From NCBI GenBank assembly GCA_963170055.1, contig CAUJGJ010000444.1:6675618-6739617 (forward strand): a stretch of DNA of 64,000 bases. Direction: 5' to 3'. Positions 1-10,512 of the stretch are shown piece by piece. The notes beneath the pieces were generated by a model. The model did not search any database and was not told where the DNA came from. It saw only the letters and a list, made by a program, of their open reading frames with translations. The stretch comes from Halisarca cf. caerulea. Its lineage: Eukaryota; Porifera; Demospongiae; Chondrillida; Halisarcidae. The translations under genes and the position numbers were made by a program. Position 1 is the stretch's first letter. The number at the start of each line of letters is the position of its first letter.

Positions 1-159
1 CACATACACACACATGCACACGCACAACCACACACAGCACATGCATACAGTACAATATATGCACATGTGTACATATTAACTCACCATCATTTCCCTAACA
101 GATTCTATGTTTTCTTCCTGTAAACATGCAGAATGACAACAGAACACAATTCCAGAAAC

Positions 160-168
160 ACACACATA

Positions 169-213
<45 letters not shown>

Positions 214-227
214 ACAAACACACACGT

Positions 228-264
<37 letters not shown>

Positions 265-267
265 AAC

Positions 268-345
<78 letters not shown>
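160..345. repeat. (CA)n microsatellite
   Basis: Nearly pure CA dinucleotide repeat with scattered A insertions and a GTGTA interruption. A looser CA-rich tract occupies positions 1-52. The open frames across it (His-Thr or Cys-Val repeats) are artefacts of the dinucleotide and not genes. Confidence 0.97.
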
Positions 346-413
346 TTTATAATTATACATCACTACACAAAGCCACGTATTACTCAGGGATCTTTCAATT
401 CTGATGATAATCT

Positions 414-477
414 CCAAGTGATTTGAGTTTCCAGGGCCGTAGGCAGCCCACGAGTTTTTTAAACTCGAATCACTTGT
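414..477. repeat. Short imperfect hairpin repeat, family also at 33.8 kb
   Basis: The outer arms CAAGTGATTTGAGTTT and AAACTCGAATCACTTG are reverse complements with one mismatch. They enclose a GGCAGCCCACGAG core. A closely similar block (CAAGTAATTTGAGT, then GGCAGCCCCC, then ATTCGAATTACTTG) lies at about 33827-33882 inside a foldback element, so this is a dispersed repeat and not a unique site. Confidence 0.7.
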
Positions 478-479
478 TT

Positions 480-1460
480 TTCACCTGCACTGGATGGTAG
501 ACCTATACTTGCTGAGCGAAAACAGTGAATACACCATCCAAAGCACAAAAAGAAGAACCAATGTAAGAATTACAAACCTTACGCAGGTATGTTATGGCAG
601 ATTTTGCCATTAAACAAGATGGCTGCCGTCTCCGAACCCCTCGAATCAAACGCCTTGTTTTACCTTCCTGCAGGTTTAAAGCCCCAAGAAACCATTTAGA
701 TAGCGAGTTAAACATTAATTTTATATTTTGTTCATGTGTGATTTAAAGGACCAAAAACGTGTTGTACCTGTTGCATGATCGCAATTCCTCAACCATATCA
801 AAACAAGCAATATGCAAAAAGGCGGAAAGGAAGATCTCTGAGTCTTGATATACAAGTCGATTCACAAGATAGAACATACCCCAAACTTACATATTTGGAT
901 ATGGGAAGGCGCTGCTCCATTCCACGGCTGTTATGTCAAAGGATTTCTGCTTGAACAGAACAGTTGCAGCAACAAAAGGCTGTGCATAAACCGAACGATA
1001 AGACTGACAATCTTCCCATATCCAAAATTGGAAGTTCAGTCCTTTAGGAATAATCTGATAAAGTTTTGAGCATACAGGTAGAGGTTTAGTTCTCTGCCTT
1101 TTTTGACATAACTTTCCTAGAACACAAGACTTCTTCTCTGACCCTTGGTCACATGACCTCACGTGTTCACGTATACAATTTCTGTATCTCACTTGAGGGG
1201 AGCACCAGGCATATATACACATATTTTGTGGTCACAACTTTGGAGGGAAATTAGAATTTCTAAGTTCGATCAGACACATCAACAAGCTCGCAGTCTACTG
1301 CCGTTCAAGTTGCCAACTTTGAAAGCCAGAGTCTCTTCTATTGCTGCTGGTACAACAACAATTCAACTATTCAAATTTTGAAAACAAGTAAGTCAATAAA
1401 AGAATTGTTAGTGTTGAAATGGGCAAAGAGCTCACACAAAACATAAACACACTATTGTGG
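480..1460. other. No gene recognised
   Basis: I see no convincing coding exon here. The only structure is a pair of inverted 15-bp segments (about 894-908 and 1012-1026, core TTTGGATATGGGAAG) separated by about 100 bp, perhaps a remnant of a small foldback element. Confidence 0.5.
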
Positions 1461-1468
1461 GTCTCTGC

Positions 1469-1654
1469 AGTGATGCCACGGAAAACACCAGTTGCCCTTC
1501 TCCTCAACTGTGCGTATGTCCGTACAGGGGTGTCCAGCTTTTTTCAAAACTACCTATTGGGAAAAAGAACAAAACTAGTAGTGGTAAGACCCCCTGCACT
1601 GACACTAGCAGAAGTAGTGATTTTACAGGAGAAACAACCACTACAGCAAATGCA
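1469..1654 (+). CDS. Possible internal exon, Ser/Thr/Cys-rich, unknown product
   Basis: An open stretch is bounded by a plausible acceptor (CTCTGCAG before 1469) and a strong donor (AATGCAG/GTGAGT at 1654/1655). The encoded segment is rich in Ser, Thr and Cys and begins SDATENTSCPSPQLCVC. I cannot assign a family, and no neighbouring exon was found with confidence. It could be an exon of a host gene that starts left of this window, or a chance open frame. Confidence 0.25.
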
Positions 1655-1940
1655 GGTGAGTGTACCATAGGTCCTATCACACAACCTGAGAAAAGGGGAA
1701 CAACTGAAGTAGGCGCATGTGGAACATGTCCACTGACACTTGTATGGCTTCAGTGATCAAAAAATTTATCCTCACTTTTTAGTTTCATTTCTTTCTACAA
1801 ATATACGCTATCTTCTAACAATTAGTACCATCGTGTAGACGGCTGCATTAGCTCTCGTTCAATGTCAAACTTGAAAAAATTTTTAACGTTTTAATGAATG
1901 TATGTGCATTATCCCTAAACATATAAAAACATGAAAAACG

Positions 1941-2225
1941 GCTGGGCGGCAGTGCAGCTTCAAAGCTAAGGGCACAAATGCTGGCATATAGGTTTCTTAT
2001 ATAAGTATCTAAAACTTCCATGTTGGGGATTTAAATATCTCTAACAGTTTTAGAGAAAAACGGATAAAACCACAAATTTAAACCATGGTAGCTCACCTTT
2101 TCGCCTATAACTTGTGAATCAGGCAATGAATCAAATCCCCAACATGGAAATCATTTATTATCCTATAATACAGCCAATAAACCGAAAAAAGCATGCCAAT
2201 AGGCTGTTTGCCACTGCCGCCCAGC
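1941..2225. mobile_element. Foldback MITE-like element, ~285 bp
   Basis: The ends carry the inverted repeat GCTGGGCGGCAGTG (1941-1954 and 2212-2225). A second inverted pair lies inside: CCATGTTGGGGAT near 2019 and ATCCCCAACATGG near 2136. It has no coding capacity. The nested inverted repeats and the size fit a non-autonomous DNA element. I could not define a target duplication. Confidence 0.7.
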
Positions 2226-2900
2226 TATTAAAATTTTGACTAGCCTAGGACTAGCTGGTAGCCATTTTGTCACATGACCATGGCATGATATCGAAAGTGA
2301 TGTCACCTAAAGGCAATGGTAAAGTCGAGTAAAGTAGTGGAATACAGGCGAAGTCTCGTCTATTTTTGTACCTTCGATCGCTGATACGTAACCTTTCGCC
2401 GTTGGATAGCTCTTTAAATTCAGCTTTGGTCACACTTGTATGCGAACCGAATTGCTTTCGAAGATGTTTTTCGGAAGAAGAAAAGATCGAAAAAACTCAA
2501 GCTAGGTAAGCCAGCCCAGAAAGTTACTGACATGTTCAAATTTGATCGAAGGCTTAAGATTCACTTAGTTTCGCATAGCCAGCCTCTTTCCCCTTGATAA
2601 CGTTAAAGATTTTGTAGGATTTTTATGATGTTGTCAACGGACAGGGGCTGGAGACGCGAGACTAGGATTCACGGTAGCCGAAGGCCATTTGACTGGAACA
2701 GTTGTCGATCTTTGCAGTTTCAACAACATGTAAGGCTGTCTTGGAATCTTTACGTGCACAGCAACATTTTTCCTAAGTCACGGGCTGGTCACATGACATT
2801 GCGTCGCAAAGCCACCTAAAGTCGCGAAATTCTTTCTAATAGGCGCCTCCACTGAGATTCTAAGTTTATGGACATGTCCCACATGCGGGTGGGTGCAGTA
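2226..2900. other. No gene recognised
   Basis: Ordinary AT-rich sequence without a supported exon. A motif GGACATGTCCCACATGCGG at about 2870 recurs, inverted, near 22072-22090, and in diverged form near 23233 (GGACATGTCCTACATGCG). It is therefore part of a dispersed repeat whose limits I cannot set. Confidence 0.4.
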
Positions 2901-2911
2901 CAGCAGTCCCT

Positions 2912-4302
2912 GTGGACAGTACCCAAGTAAAAGAGATTAAGGACCCTACTGAACAATTCCAGAAACTCTTTGGCTCAATATGGAAACTGCCAAAATCTTG
3001 GTTTGAAAGGGAAGATACAGGTCGTATGTCTACCTTTAAAAGGTATGTTGAGTCTGTTGTAGCTGCATTTAATGCAAAATGGCATCCCTATGAAGCAAGG
3101 CAGAAATATTTGGACAAATTCTCACTGGCACAGTGGGAAAAATTGGACAAAAATACAAAGTCAAGCCATTCTGCTTCCAAGTGCATAGTCTGTGCTGTAC
3201 AAAACACAGAATTACAACATGCAATGCCAATGAGGCCACATTTTGAGGCTGAAAATGAGGAAAATCTCTATGGCCCATTGGAAAAACTTTCAGCAAAACA
3301 ATTTGCTACAACCAAATATGACAAAATCAATTCATTGTGCCTTTCTTCAACGGGGCAACCATTTGCAGAAGTAGCTATCAATCACATAGACCCTTTCAAA
3401 GAAATAACCAAAAATGCCCAGAAACAATGCACTTCTGACGTCAGCAAGGCCCTAGCTGAGAATGCTGTAATTCGTGTTCATGCACATGACACCAGTTTTT
3501 CAAGATATGACAAACAAAGACTTGCCACAATCTATGAAAGGCCAGACACCACCCAACTGAAAATGTCTAGAAAAAGGCCCCCCCCTGAAAGAGAGTGACT
3601 GCCCAAATACTAGGGACTTCCAAGCCTTATGCAATAAACTGAAAAACTGGGACAACACTACTGAGAAGTTTGTAGGTAGTGCACTGGCAAAAGAGTTTGA
3701 GATCAGTGGGACAGATGCAGGCCATGAAATCAAACTGTTAGCGATAGAGCTAGGTGCTGACATACCAGGACTTGAGGTAGTTTCAAAACCAAAAAGAATT
3801 CTGAAAAAGTATGAAAATTCAGATGTAGGCATGCCAGCACTACCTACCAGTAAGAAATTGAAGTTACAAGAGAAGGAGCTGATCACTCAGTCAGTCTGAG
3901 AAAGAGGGGGCAACTATTGCTGTATTGCATGCAACTCCCATGTAAAGAACTTTGCTAACTACACTGCCATGGTACAAACCTGTAAACTAAGAACCCTACC
4001 AGACATTCAAACTGCTGCTACTTGCGGTGTGATGGGCAAAGTCCCAAACAAACTATGCAGCTTTGAGTCTCTCACCCATGAACAGTTGAGGCAGGAACTA
4101 GTGAGTATGCAGATATATGACTTTCCCCCTAACAACAAGAAAAGCATGACTGACATCCTCAAGGACCACCTCTGTGGGGTCCAGAGGGTGCCAGCTTTAT
4201 TGTTGTTGAACCCCGCTGCTGACCTGTGGGATATGAATCTACTTGACTACACTGTTTTGTCATTTGAGCCCCTTCATGATTTAAAAAGTCACATAGCTAC
4301 TC
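2912..4302 (+). pseudogene. Left half of a decayed, transposon-split gene of unknown function
   Basis: The first open stretch (2912-3598) encodes about 228 residues. It breaks at a run of C near 3580-3588. Reading resumes in another frame through about 3897, then in a third frame with a Cys/His cluster (CCIAC...H...C) from about 3920 to 4302. The last part contains FEPLHDLKSHIAT, which I associate from memory with long uncharacterised, probably transposon-derived proteins of cnidarians and other aquatic invertebrates. MULE-1 is inserted directly after this motif. Removing the element and one target copy gives an uninterrupted frame into 10522 onward, so this and the 10513-12121 segment were one gene. 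The homopolymer frameshifts suggest decay, although assembly error is possible. Confidence 0.65.
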
Positions 4303-4391
4303 GGGAGCCTCTTAAATACGGAATACGGAATAGCGGAATAACGGAATACGGAATAGCGGAATACGGAATACGGAATAACGGAATATGGAAG
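4303..4391. repeat. MULE-1 left terminal inverted repeat with GGAATA array
   Basis: After GGGAGCCTCTTAAA comes a tandem series of 7-8 bp units GGAATAC, GGAATAGC and GGAATAAC. The right end (10429-10512) carries the same array in inverted orientation. Repeated short units at transposon ends are often transposase-binding sites; that role is inferred here. Just inside the left end, two diverged copies of a block containing GCCTGCC and AAGACGAAAC (about 4405-4440 and 4580-4618) form a sub-terminal duplication. Confidence 0.9.
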
Positions 4392-4830
4392 GCTGCGTGC
4401 ACAACGCCTGCCTCTTCGCACCGCGAAGACGAAACGGCGCCGCATCTAACAAAAATGCTAGCGTACGAACGAAAAACAATCGGAACTTAACAGGACGGCC
4501 ACGCTGATTTAGCCATAATAATCTACACCTGTCATCCTTTCCTTTATGACAGGTGAGAAACTTACATGAAGGGCGGTACAAATGCCTGCCCTCTCTGCAC
4601 CACAAAGACGAAACGTCTCGGCCAGCGCCGCCACTTCTATACGTACTTGTAACCATAACTATTATAGATTTGTAAGCCTCTTTGTCTTGGCAGTTCGTTC
4701 AAGTGGTATACATCGCGTACTTGTAGTAGGCGCCATATCTTTGCAGCACAGTTTTCAGTAGTCCAGCCAGCTGGACTAAGTTTTCAGTGACAGACCGCAG
4801 TCAGTTTCCTTGTGAGTGCAATCCCAAAAT

Positions 4831-7800
4831 ATGAGCATGGATGAATCTCCTCCAATAGCAGGCAAATCCGGGAATAAGATGTCATCCTCAGAGGGAAATA
4901 ACACCAGCCAGTGTATCTCACTCATGTAAGTTGCACTTGATGATACTTCTGCTTAAATTTTGTATTATTTCCACAGAGGTCATTATACCTCTTTGGCCAT
5001 TAGATGTAATTTTCCTATTATGTTCAGTGATCAAGGTCAGCTAGGCCCAGGCTAATACCCTAAGTCGATAGGCTGTAGACGGGGCCTAAAACAATGGTAT
5101 ACACTTCATGTGCATATGACCAGTACCAAAGCACGTGTACAGTCGAAATTTATTCTTCATTACCAATAGCCTCTCTTCTTTGCAGTGATAGTGACACATC
5201 AGAAACCACTTCAGTTGTGGATTTGATCACTCCAGTAAAGAATGAGCAAAATGATTCAGAGTCAGATGAGGCATTCTTTCAGAGTTTACTAAACAGGTTT
5301 GTCAATTGAAATTGAATGCCTCTATTGAGGAATGATCTTAAAGTTTCCAAATGTTGTAGTTGTAAATGTATAAATATGTGTAGTCTGTATAGGCCAAAGC
5401 ATGACTTGTGGTGAAAGTTTTAAATTATTTATATAGGCAGTTAGTAATAAGGATTACTTCCATTGGCAATGGATTGCATTTAAAGTTAATGATTCTGTAC
5501 ATACATAAGCTTCGTGACATTTAGTTATAATACTTATCCTCATAATATCACATATGTTTTAAATTAGTGGTTGTCGGTGAGTATGGTGGCCAATTATTAT
5601 TTAATTTATATACTATTCTTGTCCTCCATGCCCCCTCCAGGAAACGTCAGGCCAAAGCAACCTTGTTTGTAGACAGTGATACCACTGATCAGTCTGACAG
5701 TGAATCAGACTCAATTTTCAACCAGCTGGATGAAGACCCCACCACTTATACGAAGTGAGATACAGCAGACTGAGTGCACACTGTACAGTGTAGTAAATTG
5801 TCCTCAATGACATGCTTATTCATGTTACACATGGGGGTATACACACAAGCCTAATATACAGCAACAAAGTAGGTGTAACTGTAAACACGTATTATTTATT
5901 ATTATTATTATTTATTATTATTATTATTATTATAAATAAATAATACGTGTTTACAGTTACACCTACTTTGTTGCTGTATATTAATTAGGCTTGTGTGTAC
6001 CCCCATGTGCAACATGAACAAGCATATATCGTTGACTATTGTTATAATAAACAATTTGGAAAATGCCAATGCATAAACATGTGATAGTATTATGTGATTT
6101 TCTCATGATTCAGCAGTGATCTTGTATTATGTGAAGTGCATTTAATTTTGACAAATAGCTGCCAGCAGTTGATGATAATTAACATTAAAGTTTGCCATGT
6201 TTTTTCATTGTTAGGATGAAGTCTATATGTATAGAGGAGTCCAGTGACACCTCCTTAGAGCACGTGGAAGATTCAGCAGACAGTGATTCATCTGAAAGTG
6301 AAGCTGATCCTTTCATGTCTATGACGTAAGTGCACTCTGTTTATGTCTCGAAACATGCATGGTGCCACACACATGCATGGACACGTGCATGCATGAACAC
6401 ACACACACGCATTCACACATGTGTTAACACACAGCATAATACTGTACATTATGAGCACATGCATGACTGTCATTGCACCGTATAAAATCGTGTTTTACAG
6501 GAAATACATAGAAGTCCTTAATGGTAAACCAGAAGAGTACTATGAAGGTGACAGACGGCTGCCTATCTTCGCCAAGATTCCAGGCAGCAAGAAGCGCCTG
6601 CTGTCGGCAGAGGAAACAATACGTTGCATCCTGCATCCAGGGTATCAAGGCAAACATATTTGCTCTAAAGCACCGACTGCTGTCAACCACAATGTTATGT
6701 TCCTGGTCGATACCTCCAAGCTAGAGGACCCAGCGGATGTTGTATGTGATGACCTTGGTGTCTGGCAAAACAATCGAGTTGACACTCTTCACTTTATTGT
6801 GAAAAGAGACCAACATATGGTCGGTGAAGTCAAGAAATTAAGTGGAAAGAATAGGAACGCAGCTATGTATACAATGAAGAGGGTTTATCGTACCCATGGT
6901 ACTGATAAAACTTTCCGCAAGGTTACAGCCTCAGTCACCGGTAAGTATATGAAATGTAACAACATGTCAATTTGACTGATACAGCCTAATCTCCCTGCAA
7001 GTGCATCTGTAGCACCAGGTCCTGTAGAATGTACTTATACTGTGTCTTCTTGTTGCTTTGCTGCAGATTCTTCTGGCAAACCATATCCCATGGTCCTTAT
7101 CATGTACAAATTTGACGGCGTTGACGAGCACACAGTTTTAGTGAGGCCACACAAGCTTAGCAAGAAAAGCAAGCCCTACTTCCGCACCACACCAAGTGTT
7201 AAGATGCAACTTGGTCATGCTCTTTCCAGTCAGTCACCTAAGGATGCCATTGACTCAGTTACCCAAGACAAGGGTGGCCTGCTACTTGCAAGTAATGCTG
7301 GTAGTATCCCTAGAGATCGCAAACAAGCCTACAACTTGAAGAACCGCCAAAAACAAGGTAGTCAAGGATCCCACTACAGCCGTGACCTCTTGTATGTAAC
7401 CATGGAGCAGTGTAAGCTTGCTGAAAAAGAATGTCGCTTTGTACAAGAGGTAACTTGTGCACCGGAACCAATGGCTATTTTGGCAACAGAGCAGCAGATT
7501 CACGACATGGAGAGGTTTTGCTGTTGCCCCTCTCAATATTGCATCTTAGGAATTGACCCAACGTTTGATCTGGGCGAGTTCAGTGTCACACCTATTGTGT
7601 ACCAAAATTTATTGGTTGTCACCTCTAAAGGGCATTCTCCTTGGGTGTTAGGTCCAATCCTGGTACACTATAAGAAGCAATTTCGCAACTACAACTTCTT
7701 TCTCTCCGGACTCGTTGGACTACGAAGAGTGCTGTCCAACGTACAAGCAGTTGGAACAGATGGGGAGCGCAGTCTCATTGATGCTGTGCACCAACAGTTC

Positions 7801-9957
7801 AAGCATGCAATCCAACTTCGATGCTTCCGTCATCTCCAACAGAATATTGAACGCCACCTTCAACAACACAATGTACCACCATTGACTGTACAACAGTACT
7901 GCAGGGAAATATTTGGATCTGACTCACGGGACGGTGTCCATTTGGAAGGCCTAGTAGACAGCGCTGATGAGCAAGAATTCCACAGCAAGTTGGGTCAAAT
8001 GAAAGCAGTTTGGGACCAACGTGAGCTGGACCTTGGCCAAGAACCACATTTCTACTCTTGGTTTATGAGGAACAAAGCTGAGGATTTTGCTTACAGCACC
8101 TTGAGGGATGTACGTGAGAAGGCTGGACTTGGCAGCCCACCCCGGCCTTACTTTACTAATGCCAATGAAGCAATGAACAGGGTGCTTAAAGAAGCATCAA
8201 AATGGAAGAAGTCGCAGCTACCAGAGTTCATTGACAAGATGAAGAATCTGGTAGAGCAGCAGCAAAGGGAACTGGAGAAGGCCATAGTTTGTACTGGAGA
8301 GTATATGCTCAGGCAGCCTTTCAAAGCCCTTGAGGTGGATCCAGCAAGGTTCTTTAGAATGAATGAAGGGCAACGTTCGCACTATCTGAATATTTTCAAC
8401 ACGTACTCATTGAACGAAGCAGCCAGTGCCACCAATGAAGCCTCTCAGTCTGGTAAAGGGAAGCAAAAAGCCAACAAAAGCAGTATTACAGCCACAGCCT
8501 TGTCTCTTGAGCCAACCCCAGAAGAGGCATCAGCTCTTCTTTCTCTCCCTCTGGAGAGCTTGCAGGGGATTTGGAAGAAAGCAGTGGAGCTAAATAGCAA
8601 CCCCCAGGCGGTATCATCAATGCCAGGCGGTGGGGTTAAGGACTGTTTTGTCCTATCAAAGTCCTCCATGATGCCACATGCTGTCACGGTTAAGGACAGT
8701 GTGTACAGGTGTGACAGCCGCTGCCTCCATTTCCAGTCTCTAGCACTGTGTGCTCACACTATCACAGCAGCTCACAAGCAGGGTGATTTGCCAAGATTTT
8801 TAAATTTCCTTTCTACGAAGAAAATGCAACCTAACTTATACAGATTGGCAAAGCATGGAATGCCTGGCGGTGCTGGCAAGAAGGGGGGTGTTCTCCCACG
8901 GCGCAAAGGGACCAAAAAGAATGTGATTGAAAATGATCCAACCATCATGGCTGCAATTAACACAACACTGGCTCCCACTCCTTCAGCAACCCACACCCCA
9001 ACTATGGCTCCCACTCCTTCAGCAACCCACACCCCAATTATGGCTCCCACTCCTTCAGCAACCCACACCCCCACTGTGGTTCCCACTCGGTCAGCAACCC
9101 GCATCCCAACTATGGCTCCCACTCCGCCAGTAACCCACACCCCAACTGTGGCTCCCACTCGGTCAACAACCCACACCCCAACTGTGGCTCCCACTCCGTC
9201 AGCAACCCACACCCCAACTGTGGCTCCCACTCCTTCAGCAACCCACACCCCAACTGTGGCTCCCACTCCTTCAGCAACCCACACCCCAACTATGGCTCCC
9301 ACTCCTCCAGCAACCCACACCCCAACTATGGCTCCCACTCCTCCAGCAACCCACACCCCAACTATGGCTCCCACTCCTTCAGCAACCCACACCCCCACTG
9401 TGGTTCACACTCGGTCAGCAACTCGCATCCCAACTATGGCTCCCACTCCGCCAGTAACCCACGCCCCAACTGTGGCTCCCACTCAGTCAACAACCCACAC
9501 CCTAACTGTGGCTCCCACTCCATCAGCAATATATACCCCAAATCTTTCTTATCTCTGGGGGGCACCATCATTGTGGACACCACCACAATTACTGGGTGTT
9601 GCACCACAGCCGCATTTGCAACCCCCCACTATGTGGACACCTCCTAGTCCATTTACCTTAATGTTTAAAAAAGGCAACATCAGTGTTTGCTATGGATGCA
9701 GGGCACCCTTTCCCAAGCAACCTGTTGCACCATATGACTTGATTGTCCAGCATCAAGATTTCAGAAAGTACACCTCTCCGGACGGTACTATCAAGCAAAA
9801 GTATGGGAATGTGTACTATCATCTGTCATTAGGGTGCATCAGGGTCAACCAACCGCAATTTGATCCCACAAAGATGATAGTCTCCCAAGAAGTCAAGGAA
9901 CGGGCCACATCTATTCATCATAATTACATATTGGAAGTTCTAGGTGTTTACATTTGA
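4831..9957 (+). CDS. MULE-1 transposase, DDE plus SWIM zinc finger, six exons
   Basis: Proposed exons are 4831-4925, 5186-5296, 5641-5754, 6215-6325, 6501-6940 and 7067-9957. All junctions are GT-AG and phase-consistent, giving about 1250 residues. Exons 1-4 encode an acidic Ser/Asp-rich N-terminus. The last exon holds the transposase core: first Asp in GIDPTF (about 7555), second in GTDGE (about 7760) with CFRH following, and a Glu in NANEAMNR (about 8166). A SWIM zinc finger follows (CDSRCLHF...CAH, about 8710-8758). Next come about 16 copies of a 12-residue Thr/Pro repeat, then a C-terminal CYGCRAPFP zinc-like motif near 9690. The protein should bind the element ends and catalyse cut-and-paste transposition. 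The same domain order occurs in the MULE-2 protein. The frame is intact throughout. Confidence 0.88.
5813..6024. mobile_element. Long foldback element in MULE-1 intron 3, 212 bp
   Basis: The two arms are about 85-90 bp each and nearly perfect reverse complements (for example GTGTAACTGTAAACACGTAT against ATACGTGTTTACAGTTACAC). They are separated by an ATT-rich loop of about 35 bp. It lies wholly within the intron between 5754 and 6215. The size and near-identity of the arms suggest a MITE that inserted recently. Because it is intronic it need not affect the transposase. Confidence 0.88.
8962..9535 (+). repeat. Coding 36-bp minisatellite (Thr/Pro repeat)
   Basis: About 16 tandem copies of a 36-bp unit lie inside the MULE-1 transposase frame and encode variants of TMAPTPSATHTP. 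The array separates the SWIM zinc finger from the C-terminal CxxC domain and probably acts as a flexible linker. The corresponding MULE-2 region is Pro/Thr-rich but not a clean repeat, so the array expanded in one lineage. The opposite-strand open frame (8772-9398) is its shadow. Confidence 0.92.
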
Positions 9958-10214
9958 AGGACCATGCATATACGTATGATTCCATTGAGTTGCGTTTTAA
10001 AGTTAACTTAATTGACTTTCAATAAGTACAGTGTATGATACTTATCTCTGTTGAATTTTCTTTATTAACTCTTTATACCTTCGGACCAACATCATACACC
10101 GCCATACTGCTTTTCGACTGCATTATTTAAAGGACGCTCACCGTTGGCCAGTAAAACACGAGGACCAGTGATAAGCAGGGCAAAGAACTTCCCAAGTAAA
10201 CGTTCCCTTGTTAC

Positions 10215-10313
10215 GTTTGCTAGTGATATCCTTGTAAAACTGTCCAAAGCGTTCTGAAAAATGTTTGCTAGTGATATTCTTGGAAAACTGACCAAAGCGT
10301 TCTGAAAAACGTT
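10215..10313. repeat. Two-copy tandem repeat near MULE-1 right end
   Basis: Two copies of a unit of about 53 bp (GTTTGCTAGTGATAT, then AAAACTG, then CCAAAGCGTTCTGAAAAA) lie side by side between the transposase stop codon and the terminal array. They are sub-terminal repeats of the element. A binding-site role is possible but not shown. Confidence 0.75.
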
Positions 10314-10428
10314 CATGCATGGCGTCGTTGAAGCATAGATACTCTAACTAAACACGAACGTCAAAGTCAATCTCACGCCATTTTCTTACTTCCGTCTTCG
10401 TGTGCACAATGTATATAATATGTCGACG

Positions 10429-10512
10429 TTCTCTACTATTCCGCTATTCCGTATTCTGTTATTCCGTATTCCGTTATTCCGTTATTCCGTATTCCGTGTT
10501 TAAGAGGCTCCC
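10429..10512. repeat. MULE-1 right terminal inverted repeat
   Basis: An array of TATTCCG-type units ends in TTTAAGAGGCTCCC, the reverse complement of the left terminus. It is followed directly by the 9-bp target copy TAGCTACTC (10513-10521). Confidence 0.92.

Larger units (their letters stand above)
4303..10512 (+). mobile_element. Complete Mutator-like DNA transposon MULE-1, 6.2 kb
   Basis: Both ends begin GGGAGCCTCTTAAA, in inverted orientation, followed by arrays of GGAATA-type units. The element is flanked by a perfect 9-bp direct repeat TAGCTACTC (4294-4302 and 10513-10521). Nine-base target duplications are characteristic of the MuDR/MULE superfamily. Inside lies one six-exon transposase gene (4831-9957) with DDE residues and a SWIM zinc finger. 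The flanking gene is broken exactly at the duplication. No lesion is visible in the transposase, so the copy may be young. A second, related element lies at 41899-46317. Confidence 0.93.

Noticed and set aside
76..426. Several overlapping open frames with Cys-Val or His-Thr repeats on both strands
   Set aside because: They are translations of a (CA)n dinucleotide repeat and carry no coding signal. The same applies to frames near 17.2-17.4, 18.6-18.7, 46.4-46.9, 48.0-48.6 and 53.5-53.9 kb.
8772..9398. 208-residue minus-strand frame rich in Gly-Val repeats
   Set aside because: Shadow of the 36-bp coding minisatellite in the MULE-1 transposase.
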